DNA of 64,000 nucleotides from Pseudomonadota bacterium (GCA_023422775.1 JAFAGM010000139.1:99048-163047); one strand, 5' to 3'; positions 9,789 through 19,757 are shown, counted from the stretch's first letter. Notes: generated by a model from the sequence alone, not told the origin. Made by a program: numbers and translations.

Positions 9789-10775
9789 GTGGGTACATTC
9801 AAGGCCATCAGGATCGACAAGGCGGAAAAGGGTACCACCGTCGCGCTGACGCAGTTCGACGAAGCCGAATTGATGGAAGGCGATGTGACCGTCGCCGTCG
9901 AATGGTCGACGCTGAACTACAAGGATGGTTTAGCCGTCACCGGCAAGGCTCCGGTGGTGCGGCGTTTTCCGATGATCGCCGGCATCGACTTTGCCGGCAC
10001 CGTCGAACAATCCTCGCATCCGCAGTGGAAGGCCGGCGACAAGGTTGTCTGCAACGGCTGGGGCATGGGCGAAACCCATCTCGGCGCCTATGCCGCCAAG
10101 GCCCGCGTCAAGGGTGACTGGCTGGTGCGGCTGCCGGACGGGATGTCGACCCGCGAAGCGATGGCGATCGGCACCGCTGGATACACCGCGATGCTGTCGG
10201 TGCTGGCGCTGGAGAAACATGGCCTGACGCCCGCGAGCGGTCCGATCGTGGTCACCGGCGCTGCCGGCGGCGTCGGTTCGGTTGCCACCGCCGTCCTTGC
10301 AAAGCTCGGCTACCACGTCATCGCGTCCACCGGGCGGATGTCGGAAGCGGACTATCTCAGGGGTCTCGGTGCTGCCGAGGTGATCGATCGCGCCGAGCTT
10401 TCCGGGCCGGCCAAGCCGCTGGCCAAGGAGCGCTGGGCAGGGGGCATCGACAGCGTCGGATCGACCACGCTCGCCAACGTGCTCTCGATGACCAAATATG
10501 GCGGCGCCATTGCTGCCTGCGGGCTTGCCGCCGGCATGGACCTGCCGTCCTCGGTCGCACCATTTATTTTGCGTGGGGTGTGCCTTCTCGGCATCGATTC
10601 CGTGATGTGCCCGCTACCCCAGCGAAAGCTCGCCTGGAGCCGCCTCGCCAGCGACCTCGACAAGGCAAAGCTATCTGAAATTACTCATGAAATTAACCTT
10701 GACCAGGTCGTCGACGCCGGCGCACAAATACTGGCCGGGCAGGTCCGCGGTAGAATCGTGGTAAAAATAACCTAA
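9789..10775 (+). CDS. acuI: Acrylyl-CoA reductase-like zinc-free MDR oxidoreductase
   Basis: 328-residue medium-chain reductase. It has [13 protein letters not shown] and GIDFAGTV in the GroES-like part and [21 protein letters not shown] as the NADPH-binding motif (about residues 155-175). No zinc-ligand pattern is visible, as in the YhdH/AcuI quinone-reductase-like group, which reduces acryloyl-CoA or related enones with NADPH. The start is GTG at 9789. The symbol is by similarity to the family; the substrate is not proven by sequence. Confidence 0.75.
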   Translation: MGTFKAIRIDKAEKGTTVALTQFDEAELMEGDVTVAVEWSTLNYKDGLAVTGKAPVVRRFPMIAGIDFAGTVEQSSHPQWKAGDKVVCNGWGMGETHLGAYAAKARVKGDWLVRLPDGMSTREAMAIGTAGYTAMLSVLALEKHGLTPASGPIVVTGAAGGVGSVATAVLAKLGYHVIASTGRMSEADYLRGLGAAEVIDRAELSGPAKPLAKERWAGGIDSVGSTTLANVLSMTKYGGAIAACGLAAGMDLPSSVAPFILRGVCLLGIDSVMCPLPQRKLAWSRLASDLDKAKLSEITHEINLDQVVDAGAQILAGQVRGRIVVKIT

Positions 10776-10891
10776 CGTTGTTCAGACTTTGCCAACCAAG
10801 CTGCTCCAATGTTGCCACGGTTAGTATGGTAAGCAGCGGGTAAAGAATTTTCAGGCGGGGGCCCGCGCTCTTGTAAGGTTGGAGTAGGTGC

Positions 10892-11491
10892 ATGCTTGCG
10901 CGTTTGGTTATGGGGGCCGTGACGGCCAGTGCGATGGTCGTTCCTGCGCTGGCCGGTATGATGAATGCAGACGAGGCCCGCAAGTTTGTGGCCGGCAAGG
11001 TTTTCGCTTTCACCTGTTTCGATGGCACCCGCGGCGCGGGCCGGATTATGGACGATCTCGGCGCCGTCGGTTCGGTCCAGTTCAGCGGTTCGGGGCCGAT
11101 CCGCCGGGTACGCCTGCCCGGCAATACGCTGCAGATTCGCGGCCAGGCCGTCTGTGCATCCATCAAGGGTATGCCGTTCGAGCCGTGCTTCAACCTCGAC
11201 AAGCAGGATGAGCGCTCATTCCGCGGCTCGGTCTCGGGCATGGGCTTCGCCTATTGCGATTTCCGCCACCAGGGCGCATCGCAGATGCTGATCGCGCGCT
11301 CCGTGGCGCGACCACGTTCGCTGCTTCGCCGCGAGGAAGCGACGCGCTCGGCCGATGCACGCGCCGAGGTATCGTCGCGGGTCCAGACCCCGCCGGTCGA
11401 AAGCGCCAAGCTTGAGCCGGTGAAATCCGAGGCCAAGGCCGAGCCTGCCAAGATTGAAGGCGTGCCGGAACTGCGCCGCTCGGCGGATTGA
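10892..11491 (+). CDS. Secreted protein of unknown function
   Basis: 199 residues with an N-terminal signal peptide (to about residue 21, PALAG) and a compact domain with four cysteines (FTCFDGTRG, AVCASIKG, EPCFNL, AYCDFRH), probably two disulfides in the periplasm. The last ~60 residues are charged and Ala/Glu/Lys/Pro-rich. GTTGGAGTAGGTG gives a ribosome-binding sequence before the ATG. I do not recognise a named family; conserved-looking rhizobial type. Confidence 0.65.
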   Translation: MLARLVMGAVTASAMVVPALAGMMNADEARKFVAGKVFAFTCFDGTRGAGRIMDDLGAVGSVQFSGSGPIRRVRLPGNTLQIRGQAVCASIKGMPFEPCFNLDKQDERSFRGSVSGMGFAYCDFRHQGASQMLIARSVARPRSLLRREEATRSADARAEVSSRVQTPPVESAKLEPVKSEAKAEPAKIEGVPELRRSAD

Positions 11492-11495
11492 TCGA

Positions 11496-14204
11496 TCACC
11501 CCGTTGCGGGTGCTGCCGGAGGGGCCGGCGGCGCCGCCGATTGCCGGCGGAACAGGATGCGCTGGTACAGCCAGCCGATGGCCACCAGCACCAGCCCGAG
11601 GCACATGAACGACAGCGCGCGGTAGACGCCGGTCAGCGTCGACATGTCGATCAGGAACGCCTTTCCGATCGTCAGCGCAATGACGGCGGCGGACGCCAGA
11701 CGCGCGCGTTGTGAGTTGAACAGAACGCCGATGCCGAGCAGAATCACGCCGAATGCGAGCCACGCGATCGAATAGGTATATTGTTCGGCGCCGGTGGTCG
11801 GCCCCACCGACAGAACCGGGCCGTGATAGATTCTGCGGATTTCAAGCGTGACGTAAGCGAGCGCGAGAATCAGCGCGCCCGCTGCGACCGTGTTGGCGTA
11901 GGCGACCGGACGCCGGCCCGCCACCGCATAGGACAACAGCAGCGCCAGCACGGCGGGCAGGGCGTAGCCGAGCAGCAGCAGGTTGATGATGGCGCCGCCG
12001 ACGTCGATGTGCCAGAGAAGCGGGTTCTCCAGCACCAGCAGTCCGAACAGCGCCGCCAGGCCGGCGAATGCCGTGAGCAGGATCGCGCCGGCATTGTGAA
12101 TGACGCTGCCGGTGCGGATGCGCAGGCGCTCGAGCCCGATCGCCATCGCCAGCGCCACGCAGACCTGCAACGCAATCTCGGTAAGGCCGGCGCTCTGGCG
12201 ATAGACGTCGCCACTGTTGACCGCGTGGCGGATCTGCATGAACGCCAGCAGCACCGTGAACACGATCGCCGCCGATTCCACCGTCCGCAGCGGCGCATCG
12301 TCGCCGCCGCGGCGCAGGAAGATGCTTCCGGCCCAGAACGAGAGCGCCGGAATGCCGTAGCCCCACAACAGCCAGTTGAATATTGGCGTGGTGCCGACCG
12401 CGTTGCCCGCAATGCGCGGCTCGTAGCCGATCCGCAGCACCACGATCGCAGCGAGGATCGCAGCCAGCGAGCGCAGGAAGGCAATCGGCCGCTGGGTTGA
12501 AATCCAGGCGGTACCTGCGGACATCAGCGCCAGCGCAATCGTGAGCCAGCCTTTTTCCAGCGCAAAGGTCAGCGCCAGCGCCATTGCTGAGAGCGCGCCG
12601 GTCGCAAACAGTGCGATCGAGGGCTGTAGCCCCGGACGGTCCTCGCGCCTGGCGAGGATCTCGGTCGCGGTGGCATAGGCCGCGGCGAGCGCGACTGCGA
12701 CGATGGCGAACGGAATCGAGCGGTCGAGATGCGCGATGCGGGCGTAGAGCGCGACCAGCAGCGCCAGCGGCGTGAAGACCGCCGCCGCTGACCAGATCAC
12801 CGGTATGATCGGCCCAGTGGAGCGGCCCTGCGCCAGGAATCCCGCCACGCCAAAACCTGCGGCGAAGATCGCGGCCGACACCAGATGCAACGACACCGAT
12901 CCGTCCGTGGCGTTCGGTCCGATGCCCGGCAGCGCGCCGCCTGGCAGCACCAGCATATCGGCGTTGGCGCGAACGGCCCATTCGGCGAACACGACGAACA
13001 CCAGTGCAGCGGCGGCCCCGACGGCTCCAGTCGCCGCATCGCTGCGCCAGGCCACCAACAGGCTGCCGGCCACCAGCAGGCCGAACACGATCATCGCGGT
13101 GTCGGCATGAAAGCCGTTCAGCACGATCAGCGTGGCGCCAAAGAGATACGCCGCGAGCGAACCGGACGAGATCGGTTCGACCTCGCCTTGCTCTGCCGGC
13201 GGGCCGAACATGAACCCGCATACGACAAGCAATGCGGCGAGGATGAAGCCTGCAAGGACATGGAAGGCGTGCGGGCCGATCATCGATGGCCCGCATTGCA
13301 GGCAGGGGAACGTCCACAGCAGCGCGAACGCGATCGTGGTGACCGCGAGCCACCGCCACAGCCGGACGCGCGCCAGACCGAAGGCCGCCGCAGTGACGAT
13401 GGCCAGATAGACATAAAGCGCCCAGAAGTCGGGCTTGTCTGACGATACCAGGACGGGCGTGGCGAAGGCGCCGACGACGCCGAGACCGGCAAGCGCCGGG
13501 CCGTGCAGCAGCGCGGCAGCCAGCGTTCCGAGCGCCACCAGTCCCAGCAGGATGAACGCGGTTGCCGGCACCAGAAAGCCGTACAGCGCATAGGCCGCAT
13601 AAACCGTGGCGAAGGCCACCGCCGTTCCGGCCGCCGTCAGGATCGCCGGAATGTTGGCAATCGGTATTGCTGCGATGGCGGAGATGCTCTCCTTGCGGCG
13701 GGTCCATTCGCCGGCCAGCAGCAAGGCAAGGGCGAACAGGCCACCAAGCACTGTGCGCACTTCGGGGCCGAGCAGCCCGGCCTCGATCGAATAGCGCACC
13801 ATGAAGAAGCCGCCGAGCGCCAGCGTCAGCCCGCCGATCCACACCACCCAGCGGGTGCCGACGGTTTCCTCGAACCCGCGATCTGGTTGCGGCAGCGGAG
13901 GGGGCGGTGCCGCGGGGCTGCCTGCAGCAGCTTCCTGCCCGGCCTCGGCGGGAACTGCGGGTTCAACATCGGGAACAAGAGGCGGTGGCGTCGGTGTGAT
14001 TCCCGGCGAAGCCGGCGGCAGCGTTTGCTCGAATGCCTCAAACGGCGTGAGTGGTGGGGGCACAGCAGTGGGCGTGGCCGCCTTCGTCCCGATCGCCTCA
14101 AGCTGCGTTCGCAGTTCCGCGACCTGGTTCATGGCCTTTCGCGCGAACGCGAGGGCGACAATCGCGATCGCGAGCGCGGCGAAATCGAACGGCAAATCGA
14201 ACAT
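11496..14204 (-). CDS. DUF2339 multi-spanning membrane protein
   Basis: About 902 residues. It starts with one membrane segment and a short coiled region, then a Pro-rich cytoplasmic linker with PPPLTPFEAFEQ, the DUF2339 entry motif (GTRWVVWIGGLTLALGGFFM) and more than 20 predicted hydrophobic segments to the end. ATG 14204 is chosen because GGAGG lies 7 bases upstream and the longer frame has no membrane or family features. The role of DUF2339 is unknown. A 666-residue frame on the same strand (11842-13842) is a GC shadow. Confidence 0.85.
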   Translation of the reverse strand: MFDLPFDFAALAIAIVALAFARKAMNQVAELRTQLEAIGTKAATPTAVPPPLTPFEAFEQTLPPASPGITPTPPPLVPDVEPAVPAEAGQEAAAGSPAAPPPPLPQPDRGFEETVGTRWVVWIGGLTLALGGFFMVRYSIEAGLLGPEVRTVLGGLFALALLLAGEWTRRKESISAIAAIPIANIPAILTAAGTAVAFATVYAAYALYGFLVPATAFILLGLVALGTLAAALLHGPALAGLGVVGAFATPVLVSSDKPDFWALYVYLAIVTAAAFGLARVRLWRWLAVTTIAFALLWTFPCLQCGPSMIGPHAFHVLAGFILAALLVVCGFMFGPPAEQGEVEPISSGSLAAYLFGATLIVLNGFHADTAMIVFGLLVAGSLLVAWRSDAATGAVGAAAALVFVVFAEWAVRANADMLVLPGGALPGIGPNATDGSVSLHLVSAAIFAAGFGVAGFLAQGRSTGPIIPVIWSAAAVFTPLALLVALYARIAHLDRSIPFAIVAVALAAAYATATEILARREDRPGLQPSIALFATGALSAMALALTFALEKGWLTIALALMSAGTAWISTQRPIAFLRSLAAILAAIVVLRIGYEPRIAGNAVGTTPIFNWLLWGYGIPALSFWAGSIFLRRGGDDAPLRTVESAAIVFTVLLAFMQIRHAVNSGDVYRQSAGLTEIALQVCVALAMAIGLERLRIRTGSVIHNAGAILLTAFAGLAALFGLLVLENPLLWHIDVGGAIINLLLLGYALPAVLALLLSYAVAGRRPVAYANTVAAGALILALAYVTLEIRRIYHGPVLSVGPTTGAEQYTYSIAWLAFGVILLGIGVLFNSQRARLASAAVIALTIGKAFLIDMSTLTGVYRALSFMCLGLVLVAIGWLYQRILFRRQSAAPPAPPAAPATG

Positions 14205-14389
14205 CGGGCCTCCAGGTGCGTTCCAAGCGTTTTCAAGCGAAGCATGCCCTCGGACTTGATCCGGGGGTGGACACCGGTTCGCGTGAAGAAAACGCGTCAA
14301 AACAAATGACCAGCCGTAACCGGCCACGTCCGCAGCCTGGTTGCAATCCAGTGAGTGCAGCTTTACCCGCTAAAAGTTCAAATGGATGG

Positions 14390-14896
14390 CTAGTCGAGGT
14401 CGACCCGGAACGGCCGGCCTTCTACCGTCATGCTGCCTGGGCCCATTTCGTCGAGCGCGCGCAGCATTCGTCCATCGCGCCCCAGCGCCTTGTCGGCAAG
14501 CGTGACGATCAGCCGGTTGGGCGAAGCGATCGGGGAGCGGGCACGGATCTGCCTGGCGATTTCGATCTCGTTGCGGTGCGGATTGAGCATGCAGGCGGCC
14601 GCAAACGCGCTTGCCGTCGAACGGCTTATCCCCGCATAGCAATGCACCACCAACGGCGCGCTGCGGTCCCAGCTGCGGACGAAATTCAGCACCCTCTCGA
14701 TATGCTCGTCCGATGGCGCGAGAAATCCGTCCATCTCCTGGGTGATGTCGTCCATCGACACCTTGAGGTGGTTCGCCTCCAGCACCGAGGCCGGGCGCTG
14801 CACCTGATCGATATTGGCCATCACGGTGAGGATGTGGCTGGCGCCGGTGACCTTGACGGTCTCGGGAAGGGCGGCAAGCGAGCAGACATGAATCAT
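14390..14896 (-). CDS. Protein tyrosine phosphatase-like protein
   Basis: 168 residues with the Cys-x5-Arg phosphatase loop in VVHCYAGISRSTA (about residues 93-105) and an upstream aspartate in SMDDITQEMDG that may be the general acid. It belongs to the small dual-specificity/tyrosine phosphatase fold. Substrate unknown. Single gene between the DUF2339 gene and the HD hydrolase. Confidence 0.8.
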   Translation of the reverse strand: MIHVCSLAALPETVKVTGASHILTVMANIDQVQRPASVLEANHLKVSMDDITQEMDGFLAPSDEHIERVLNFVRSWDRSAPLVVHCYAGISRSTASAFAAACMLNPHRNEIEIARQIRARSPIASPNRLIVTLADKALGRDGRMLRALDEMGPGSMTVEGRPFRVDLD

Positions 14897-14986
14897 GGCG
14901 ATCCTACGAAGCGTTCCTGGAGCGTCCTGTTTTGTCGTGATTATAGGGCCCCGGAGCAGGTGGCGAAAGCGGCATTGCGTGGGGCT

Positions 14987-15598
14987 TCAGGCCAGCAAAA
15001 GGTTAAATCGAGTTAAAAACTGTTTCTCAGCCCTGGCTGCGGTCCATGGCGTCAGATAGTCGCGCACCGTCGCTTCGGGCAGGCCGGGATCCCGGCCGAA
15101 CAGCCGCTTCGCTTCGGCCTGCGAAAAGCCCGCCAGATGGGTCGCCTCGAGATAGGCTGCACCGCGGTCGGCGGCCTTGATCGCCTTGGTGATTTCATCG
15201 GCCAGGACAGGCGGCAGGCCGAAGCGGATATGGATCGCCGCGAGCAGGCGCTTTTCCACCACCTTGTAGTCGCCGCCGAGCACCGCCTTGAATGGCGAGA
15301 TCATGTCGCCGATGACATATTCCGGCGCGTCGTGCAGCAACGCCGCAAGCCGAAAACGGACGTCGACGCGGGGCAATTGCTCGCGCATCACGGTTTCCAC
15401 CAGCAGCGTGTGCTGCGCCACCGAGAAGATATGCGCGCCGCTGGTCTGCCCGTTCCAGCGTGCGACGCGCGCCAGCCCGTGCGCGATATCGGCGATCTCG
15501 ATATCGAGCGGCGAGGGGTCGAGTAGATCGAGCCGCCGTCCCGACAGCATCCGCTGCCAGGCACGGGCCGAGACATCAGACGATTTTCGGGCCGTCAT
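14987..15598 (-). CDS. HD-domain hydrolase (YfbR-like)
   Basis: 203 residues with HD-superfamily metal ligands: H in HIFSVAQHT, HD in LAALLHDAPEYVIGD and D in KAADRGAAYLEA. This order matches YfbR-like 5'-deoxynucleotidases, cytoplasmic enzymes acting on deoxynucleoside monophosphates. The start overlaps the stop of the tag gene by 4 bases (ATGA), so translation is probably coupled in the ygfZ-tag-HD operon. Confidence 0.8.
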   Translation of the reverse strand: MTARKSSDVSARAWQRMLSGRRLDLLDPSPLDIEIADIAHGLARVARWNGQTSGAHIFSVAQHTLLVETVMREQLPRVDVRFRLAALLHDAPEYVIGDMISPFKAVLGGDYKVVEKRLLAAIHIRFGLPPVLADEITKAIKAADRGAAYLEATHLAGFSQAEAKRLFGRDPGLPEATVRDYLTPWTAARAEKQFLTRFNLLLA

Positions 15599-16221
15599 TT
15601 GGATTTGAGGCGGGGCTTGCGAAGCTTTCCGCTGCAGCTCTCGTGGCAGAAGCAGGTGACCAGGTGGTCGTTGACCATGCCGGTGGCCTGCATGAAGGCG
15701 TAGACGATGGTCGGGCCGACGAACTTGAATCCGCGCGCGCCGAGTTCCTTGGAAATTTTGATCGAGACCGGCGTCGAGGCCGGCACGCTAGCGGTGGTCT
15801 TGAACTGGTTGACGACAGGTTTGCCGTCGACGAAATCCCACAGGAATTTGGAGAAGCCCGGACCTTCCGCCATGATCTTGAGATAGGCCTTGGCGCTGTT
15901 CACCGTGCCCTCGATCTTGGCGCGGTTGCGCACGATGCCGGCATCGTTCATCAGCGCGTGGACTTTCTTCTCGTTGTAGCGCGCGATCTTCTCCGGCTGG
16001 AAGTCGTCGAAGGCTTTGCGGAAGTTTTCGCGCTTGCGGAGGATCGTGATCCACGACAACCCGGCCTGGAAGCCGTCGAGGATCAGTTTCTCGTACAGCG
16101 CACGGTCATCATATTCCGGCACGCCCCATTCGGTGTCGTGATAGGCCATGTAGAACGGGTCTTCGCCCGGCCACGGACACCGCGTCTTGCCGTCGGCATG
16201 CAGGCGCGCAGATCGGCTCAT
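15595..16221 (-). CDS. tag: DNA-3-methyladenine glycosylase I
   Basis: Excises 3-methyladenine from alkylated DNA. 208 residues with RCPWPGEDPFYMAYHDTEWG near the N terminus, FQAGLSWITILRKRENFRKAF with the helix-hairpin-helix region, KFVGPTIVYAFMQATGMVNDH, and the C-terminal zinc cysteines and histidine in HLVTCFCHESC. Length is normal with a short basic tail. It overlaps genes on both sides by 4 bases (16218-16221 with ygfZ and 15595-15598 with the HD gene). Confidence 0.93.
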   Translation of the reverse strand: MSRSARLHADGKTRCPWPGEDPFYMAYHDTEWGVPEYDDRALYEKLILDGFQAGLSWITILRKRENFRKAFDDFQPEKIARYNEKKVHALMNDAGIVRNRAKIEGTVNSAKAYLKIMAEGPGFSKFLWDFVDGKPVVNQFKTTASVPASTPVSIKISKELGARGFKFVGPTIVYAFMQATGMVNDHLVTCFCHESCSGKLRKPRLKSK

Positions 16222-17099
16222 GCGACGGTCTGCTTCGGTGGAGTGCTGATATCACCGGGGTCAGCCAGGTGCATCGCAAGGCCGCCCGCGCTCAGTCCCA
16301 GCCCGGCACCAAGCGCGTCCGCCACGCGATCGATGCGGACCAGCGCGAGGCCTTTGCCGCCGGCAGTCGATCCCATGGTGCCGACCGTTTTGTCGCCGGC
16401 GAGGACAGGGGTGCCGGTTTCCGGCGAGAAGTCGTCGAGAACCACGCGCACGATCCGCGTCCGCGCCGTTCCTCGGTGCTGCATCCGCGACACCACTTCC
16501 TGACCGACATAGCAGCCCTTGTCGAAATCGACGCCGTGCAGGCGGTCCATGTTGGTCTCGTGCGGAAACGCGTCGCTGTACATGAAATCGAGCCCGCCGC
16601 GCGGAATACCCGAGGCGATGCGATGCGCCTCGTAGGCGTCGCTGTCGACGAGATCGGCGTCGATCAGGTCGGCCACCTTCTGCTTCAGGTCTTCGGGAAC
16701 GAGGATGCGCCAGCCCAATGCCTCGAGCCGCGGATCGGCAAAGGCCAGGTCCGGCTTCACGGTGGGCTCGCCATCCCATGCCGCCAGCACGCCCATACGA
16801 GCGGAGATGTTCTCGACCGCGACCTTGGCGCGCAGCTTGTAGAAGCCGAGCTTGTCGGCGAGGGTCTGCGCCAGCGGGCGCGGCGCGTCGATCAGGAAGC
16901 CGCCGCCATGGCCGGCGGGGGCCTCCGTGATCAGAAAATCGATCGTGATCTTGCCCTGCGGCGTCAGCAGCGCGCCGAACCGCCCCTGACCCGGCTGCAG
17001 CAGCGTGACGTCAGTGGTGACGAGGCCATTGAGGAAGCTGCGGGCGTCCTCGCCGCTGACCTTGACCACGCCCCGGTCCGGTAGAAACGCTGCTTTCAT
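16218..17099 (-). CDS. ygfZ: YgfZ-type folate-binding protein
   Basis: Folate-dependent Fe-S cluster maintenance protein related to GcvT. 293 residues with the YgfZ signature KGCYVGQEVVSRMQHRG (about residues 180-196). The ATG at 17099 is chosen because the N terminus MKAAFLPDRGVVKVSGEDA is typical and the longer frame enters the shared intergenic promoter. It is the first gene of a ygfZ-tag-HD operon, divergent from the dihydroorotase-like gene. Confidence 0.9.
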   Translation of the reverse strand: MKAAFLPDRGVVKVSGEDARSFLNGLVTTDVTLLQPGQGRFGALLTPQGKITIDFLITEAPAGHGGGFLIDAPRPLAQTLADKLGFYKLRAKVAVENISARMGVLAAWDGEPTVKPDLAFADPRLEALGWRILVPEDLKQKVADLIDADLVDSDAYEAHRIASGIPRGGLDFMYSDAFPHETNMDRLHGVDFDKGCYVGQEVVSRMQHRGTARTRIVRVVLDDFSPETGTPVLAGDKTVGTMGSTAGGKGLALVRIDRVADALGAGLGLSAGGLAMHLADPGDISTPPKQTVA

Positions 17100-17235
17100 A
17101 AGTAAAAACGGCCCCTTGTGACGTTTTTCTGAAGTTCCTGGGGAAACCGAGGTGCCGGATTTCCCATGCAAAGTTAAGGCGCTAGAGTGCCGCCAACAAG
17201 CCCCGCGCGATAGCCTGAAGCGGCATCGAGGATCG

Positions 17236-18570
17236 ATGAATCAACGATTTGACACCATTCTAAAATCCGGCACCGTGGTCAATCAGGACGGTGAGGGCAT
17301 CCGCGACATCGGCATCGCCAATGGCCGGATCGCGGCAATCGGCGCGCTCGGGCAGGCTTCCGCCGCCGAGACGATCGACTGCAAGGGCCTGCACATCCTG
17401 CCCGGCGTGATGGATACGCAGGTGCATTTCCGCGAGCCAGGGCTGACCCACAAGGAGGACCTCGAGACGGGCTCGCGCAGCGCCGTGATGGGCGGCGTTA
17501 CCGCGGTGTTCGAGATGCCGAACACCGATCCGCTCACGGTCACCGAGGAGACTTTTACCGCCAAGGTCAAGGCCGGCCATCATCGCATGCATTGCGATTT
17601 TGCGTTCTTTATCGGCGGCACGCGCGAGAATGTTCAGGACTTGCCCGAACTGGAGCGCGCACCGGGCTGTGCCGGCGTCAAGGTGTTCATCGGTTCATCC
17701 ACCGGTGCGCTACTGGTCGAGGACGACGAAAGCCTGCGTCGGATCTTCCAGGTGATCCGCCGCCGCGCGGCTTTTCACGCTGAGGACGAATATCGCCTCA
17801 ACGAGCGCAAGCCGATCCGCATCGAGGGCGATCCGCGCTCGCATCCGGTATGGCGCGACGAGACCGCGGCGCTGATGGCGACGCAGCGGCTGGTCAATCT
17901 CGCGCGCGAGACGGGGAAACGCATCCACGTGCTGCATATCTCGACCAGGCAGGAGATCGAGTATCTGCGCGACCACAAGGACGTCGCGTCCTGCGAGGCG
18001 ACGCCGCATCACCTCACCATGGCTGCGCCCGAATGCTACGAGCGGCTCGGCACCCTTGCGCAGATGAATCCGCCGGTGCGCTCGGCCGATCACCGGGAGG
18101 GCATCTGGTACGGCATCGAGCAGGGCATCATCGACGTGCTCGGCTCCGACCACGCGCCGCATACGCTGGAGGAAAAGGCGAAGACCTATCCGGCCTCGCC
18201 GTCGGGCATGACGGGGGTGCAGACGCTGGTGCCGCTGATGCTGGATCACGTCAATGCCAGGCGGCTGTCGCTGGCCCGCTTCGTCGACCTCACCAGCGCC
18301 GGCCCCGCGCGCCTGTACAACATCGCCTGCAAGGGCCGCATCGCCGCGGGCTACGATGCGGACTTCACCGTCGTCGATCTCAAGCGCTCCGAGACCATCA
18401 CCAACAAATGGGTGGCCTCGCGCGCCGGCTGGACGCCCTATGACGGCGTCCGTGTCACCGGCTGGCCGGTCGGCACCTTCGTGCGCGGCAAGCGCGTGAT
18501 GTGGCAGGGCGAAGTGATGACCCCGTCGACGGGAGAGCCGGTGCGGTTCCTGGAGACGCTGAAGGCGTAG
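17236..18570 (+). CDS. Dihydroorotase-like amidohydrolase
   Basis: 444 residues of the class I dihydroorotase type: DTQVHFREPG near residue 60, GGVTAVFEMPNTDP, KVFIGSSTGALL, HVLHIST, EATPHHLTM and GSDHAPHT, the metal-binding and substrate motifs in family order. The first metal histidine of the usual D-x-H-x-H motif is replaced by glutamine here, so activity as pyrimidine-pathway dihydroorotase is uncertain and another cyclic-amide substrate is possible. The ATG at 17236 follows GAGGATCG. Confidence 0.8.
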   Translation: MNQRFDTILKSGTVVNQDGEGIRDIGIANGRIAAIGALGQASAAETIDCKGLHILPGVMDTQVHFREPGLTHKEDLETGSRSAVMGGVTAVFEMPNTDPLTVTEETFTAKVKAGHHRMHCDFAFFIGGTRENVQDLPELERAPGCAGVKVFIGSSTGALLVEDDESLRRIFQVIRRRAAFHAEDEYRLNERKPIRIEGDPRSHPVWRDETAALMATQRLVNLARETGKRIHVLHISTRQEIEYLRDHKDVASCEATPHHLTMAAPECYERLGTLAQMNPPVRSADHREGIWYGIEQGIIDVLGSDHAPHTLEEKAKTYPASPSGMTGVQTLVPLMLDHVNARRLSLARFVDLTSAGPARLYNIACKGRIAAGYDADFTVVDLKRSETITNKWVASRAGWTPYDGVRVTGWPVGTFVRGKRVMWQGEVMTPSTGEPVRFLETLKA

Positions 18571-18594
18571 GTATCGCCCTAGCCAACAGCGTCG

Positions 18595-18697
18595 TCACCC
18601 GGCTTGACCGGGTGATCCAGTATTCCAGAGACGGCAGTGATTAATCGAGGGGCTGCGGCGTACTGGGTCGCCCGGTCAAGGCCGGGCGATGACAGCA
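18595..18697. repeat. Palindromic repeat pair
   Basis: Inverted units flank this gap: CACCCGGCTTGACCGGGTGA at the left and GTCGCCCGGTCAAGGCCGGG at the right, separated by about 60 bases. Similar to the doublets elsewhere in the core region. Confidence 0.55.
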
Positions 18698-18704
18698 TCG
18701 GGAA

Positions 18705-18971
18705 TTACTGTCTCGCCCGCGCCAGCGAAAACTCGCCGTTGCGCACGCGTGCCGGCAGGCCTTCGACGAATCTCACTACCGCGTCCTCGCCGTAGGTCGA
18801 GACCAGTTCGGCGAGCGCGGTGAACAGGCTTGCCTGCGCCAGGCAATCGCCATCGACGCCGTCGTGCCGTGCCTCTGCCCAGGCCTCGTTGAGATAACCT
18901 AGCGCCGCCTGCTTCTGCTCGTGGTCGGCCAGCGGCTCGCGGGCAATCGAAAAGGATACTGGGGAGCGCAT
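18705..18971 (-). CDS. Small conserved-looking protein
   Basis: 88 residues, predicted soluble and mostly helical, with GYLNEAWAEARHDGVDGDCL and ALAELVSTYGEDAVVRFVEG. ATG 18971 is chosen because the longer frame upstream looks non-coding. I do not recognise a family. It lies between the repeat doublet and the HAD gene, both on the reverse strand. Confidence 0.6.
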   Translation of the reverse strand: MRSPVSFSIAREPLADHEQKQAALGYLNEAWAEARHDGVDGDCLAQASLFTALAELVSTYGEDAVVRFVEGLPARVRNGEFSLARARQ

Positions 18972-19073
18972 GAGACTCGATGAAATCTGCGCGCGATCCA
19001 GGGCGGAACGCGTCGAACCGGCGAAGCTGTAGCACACGCCGCCGGCCCGCCTAGGCCACATCTTTAAGAAAGG

Positions 19074-19751
19074 TTAACGGCTGCCCGAATTCGAGGCGGA
19101 TCGGGGAAGGCTCATTTCAGGCAACGCCAAAATCTCGCCCGGCGTGGCGCAGACGTGCTGCGCGCCTGCTTCCAGCAACTCGTCCCTGCTGCCGTAGCCG
19201 TACAGCACGCCGATGCCCTTCATGCCGTTGTTCTTCGCGCCGATCATGTCGTGGCTGCGGTCGCCGATCATCAGGGTCCTTGACGGATCGACCGACGTTT
19301 CCTTCAGTGCATATTCCAGGAGATCAGACTTTTCGACGCGCGTGCCGTCGAGTTCGGCCCCGAACACGCGTTCGAAATGATGGCGCAGGCCGAAATGGTC
19401 GATGATGCGATCGGCGAACACGTGCGCCTTGCTGGTGGCGACGAACAGCCGGTGACCGGACGTGCAGAGCTGCGTCAGCACATCGCCGATGCCGTCATAG
19501 ACGCGGTTCTCATACAGCCCCACGTCGGAAAACCGTTCGCGGTAAAGCGACACGGCGCGATCGGCCGAATGATCGCCGCTGAGCAGTTTCACAAAACTCG
19601 TGCGCAGCGGCGGGCCGATGCACCAGGTCAGTTCGTCCGCGGTCGGGATATCAGGATGATCGAGCCGTTGCAGCGCATATTGGATGCAGCGGGTGATGCC
19701 GAGCTTGGGATCGGTCAGCGTTCCGTCGAGGTCGAAATAGATGGCGTCCAT
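19074..19751 (-). CDS. HAD-superfamily phosphatase (Gph-like)
   Basis: 225 residues with the HAD motifs in order: DLDGTLTD (nucleophile and acid/base aspartates, residues 7-14), FVATSK, and MIGDRSHDMIGAKNNGM. The cap insert after motif I places it with phosphoglycolate phosphatase-like HADs. The physiological substrate cannot be told. It starts a run of reverse-strand genes with TIGR02301 6 bases upstream. Confidence 0.85.
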   Translation of the reverse strand: MDAIYFDLDGTLTDPKLGITRCIQYALQRLDHPDIPTADELTWCIGPPLRTSFVKLLSGDHSADRAVSLYRERFSDVGLYENRVYDGIGDVLTQLCTSGHRLFVATSKAHVFADRIIDHFGLRHHFERVFGAELDGTRVEKSDLLEYALKETSVDPSRTLMIGDRSHDMIGAKNNGMKGIGVLYGYGSRDELLEAGAQHVCATPGEILALPEMSLPRSASNSGSR

Positions 19752-19757
19752 GGACCC

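Noticed and set aside
8866..9798. 310-codon reverse frame opposite the MFS gene
   Set aside because: Gln/Arg-rich shadow without a domain; the forward gene has membrane segments and an MFS motif.
11842..13842. 666-codon open frame inside the DUF2339 gene
   Set aside because: Arg/Pro-rich composition without family motifs; it is the alternative frame of a GC-rich membrane protein gene.
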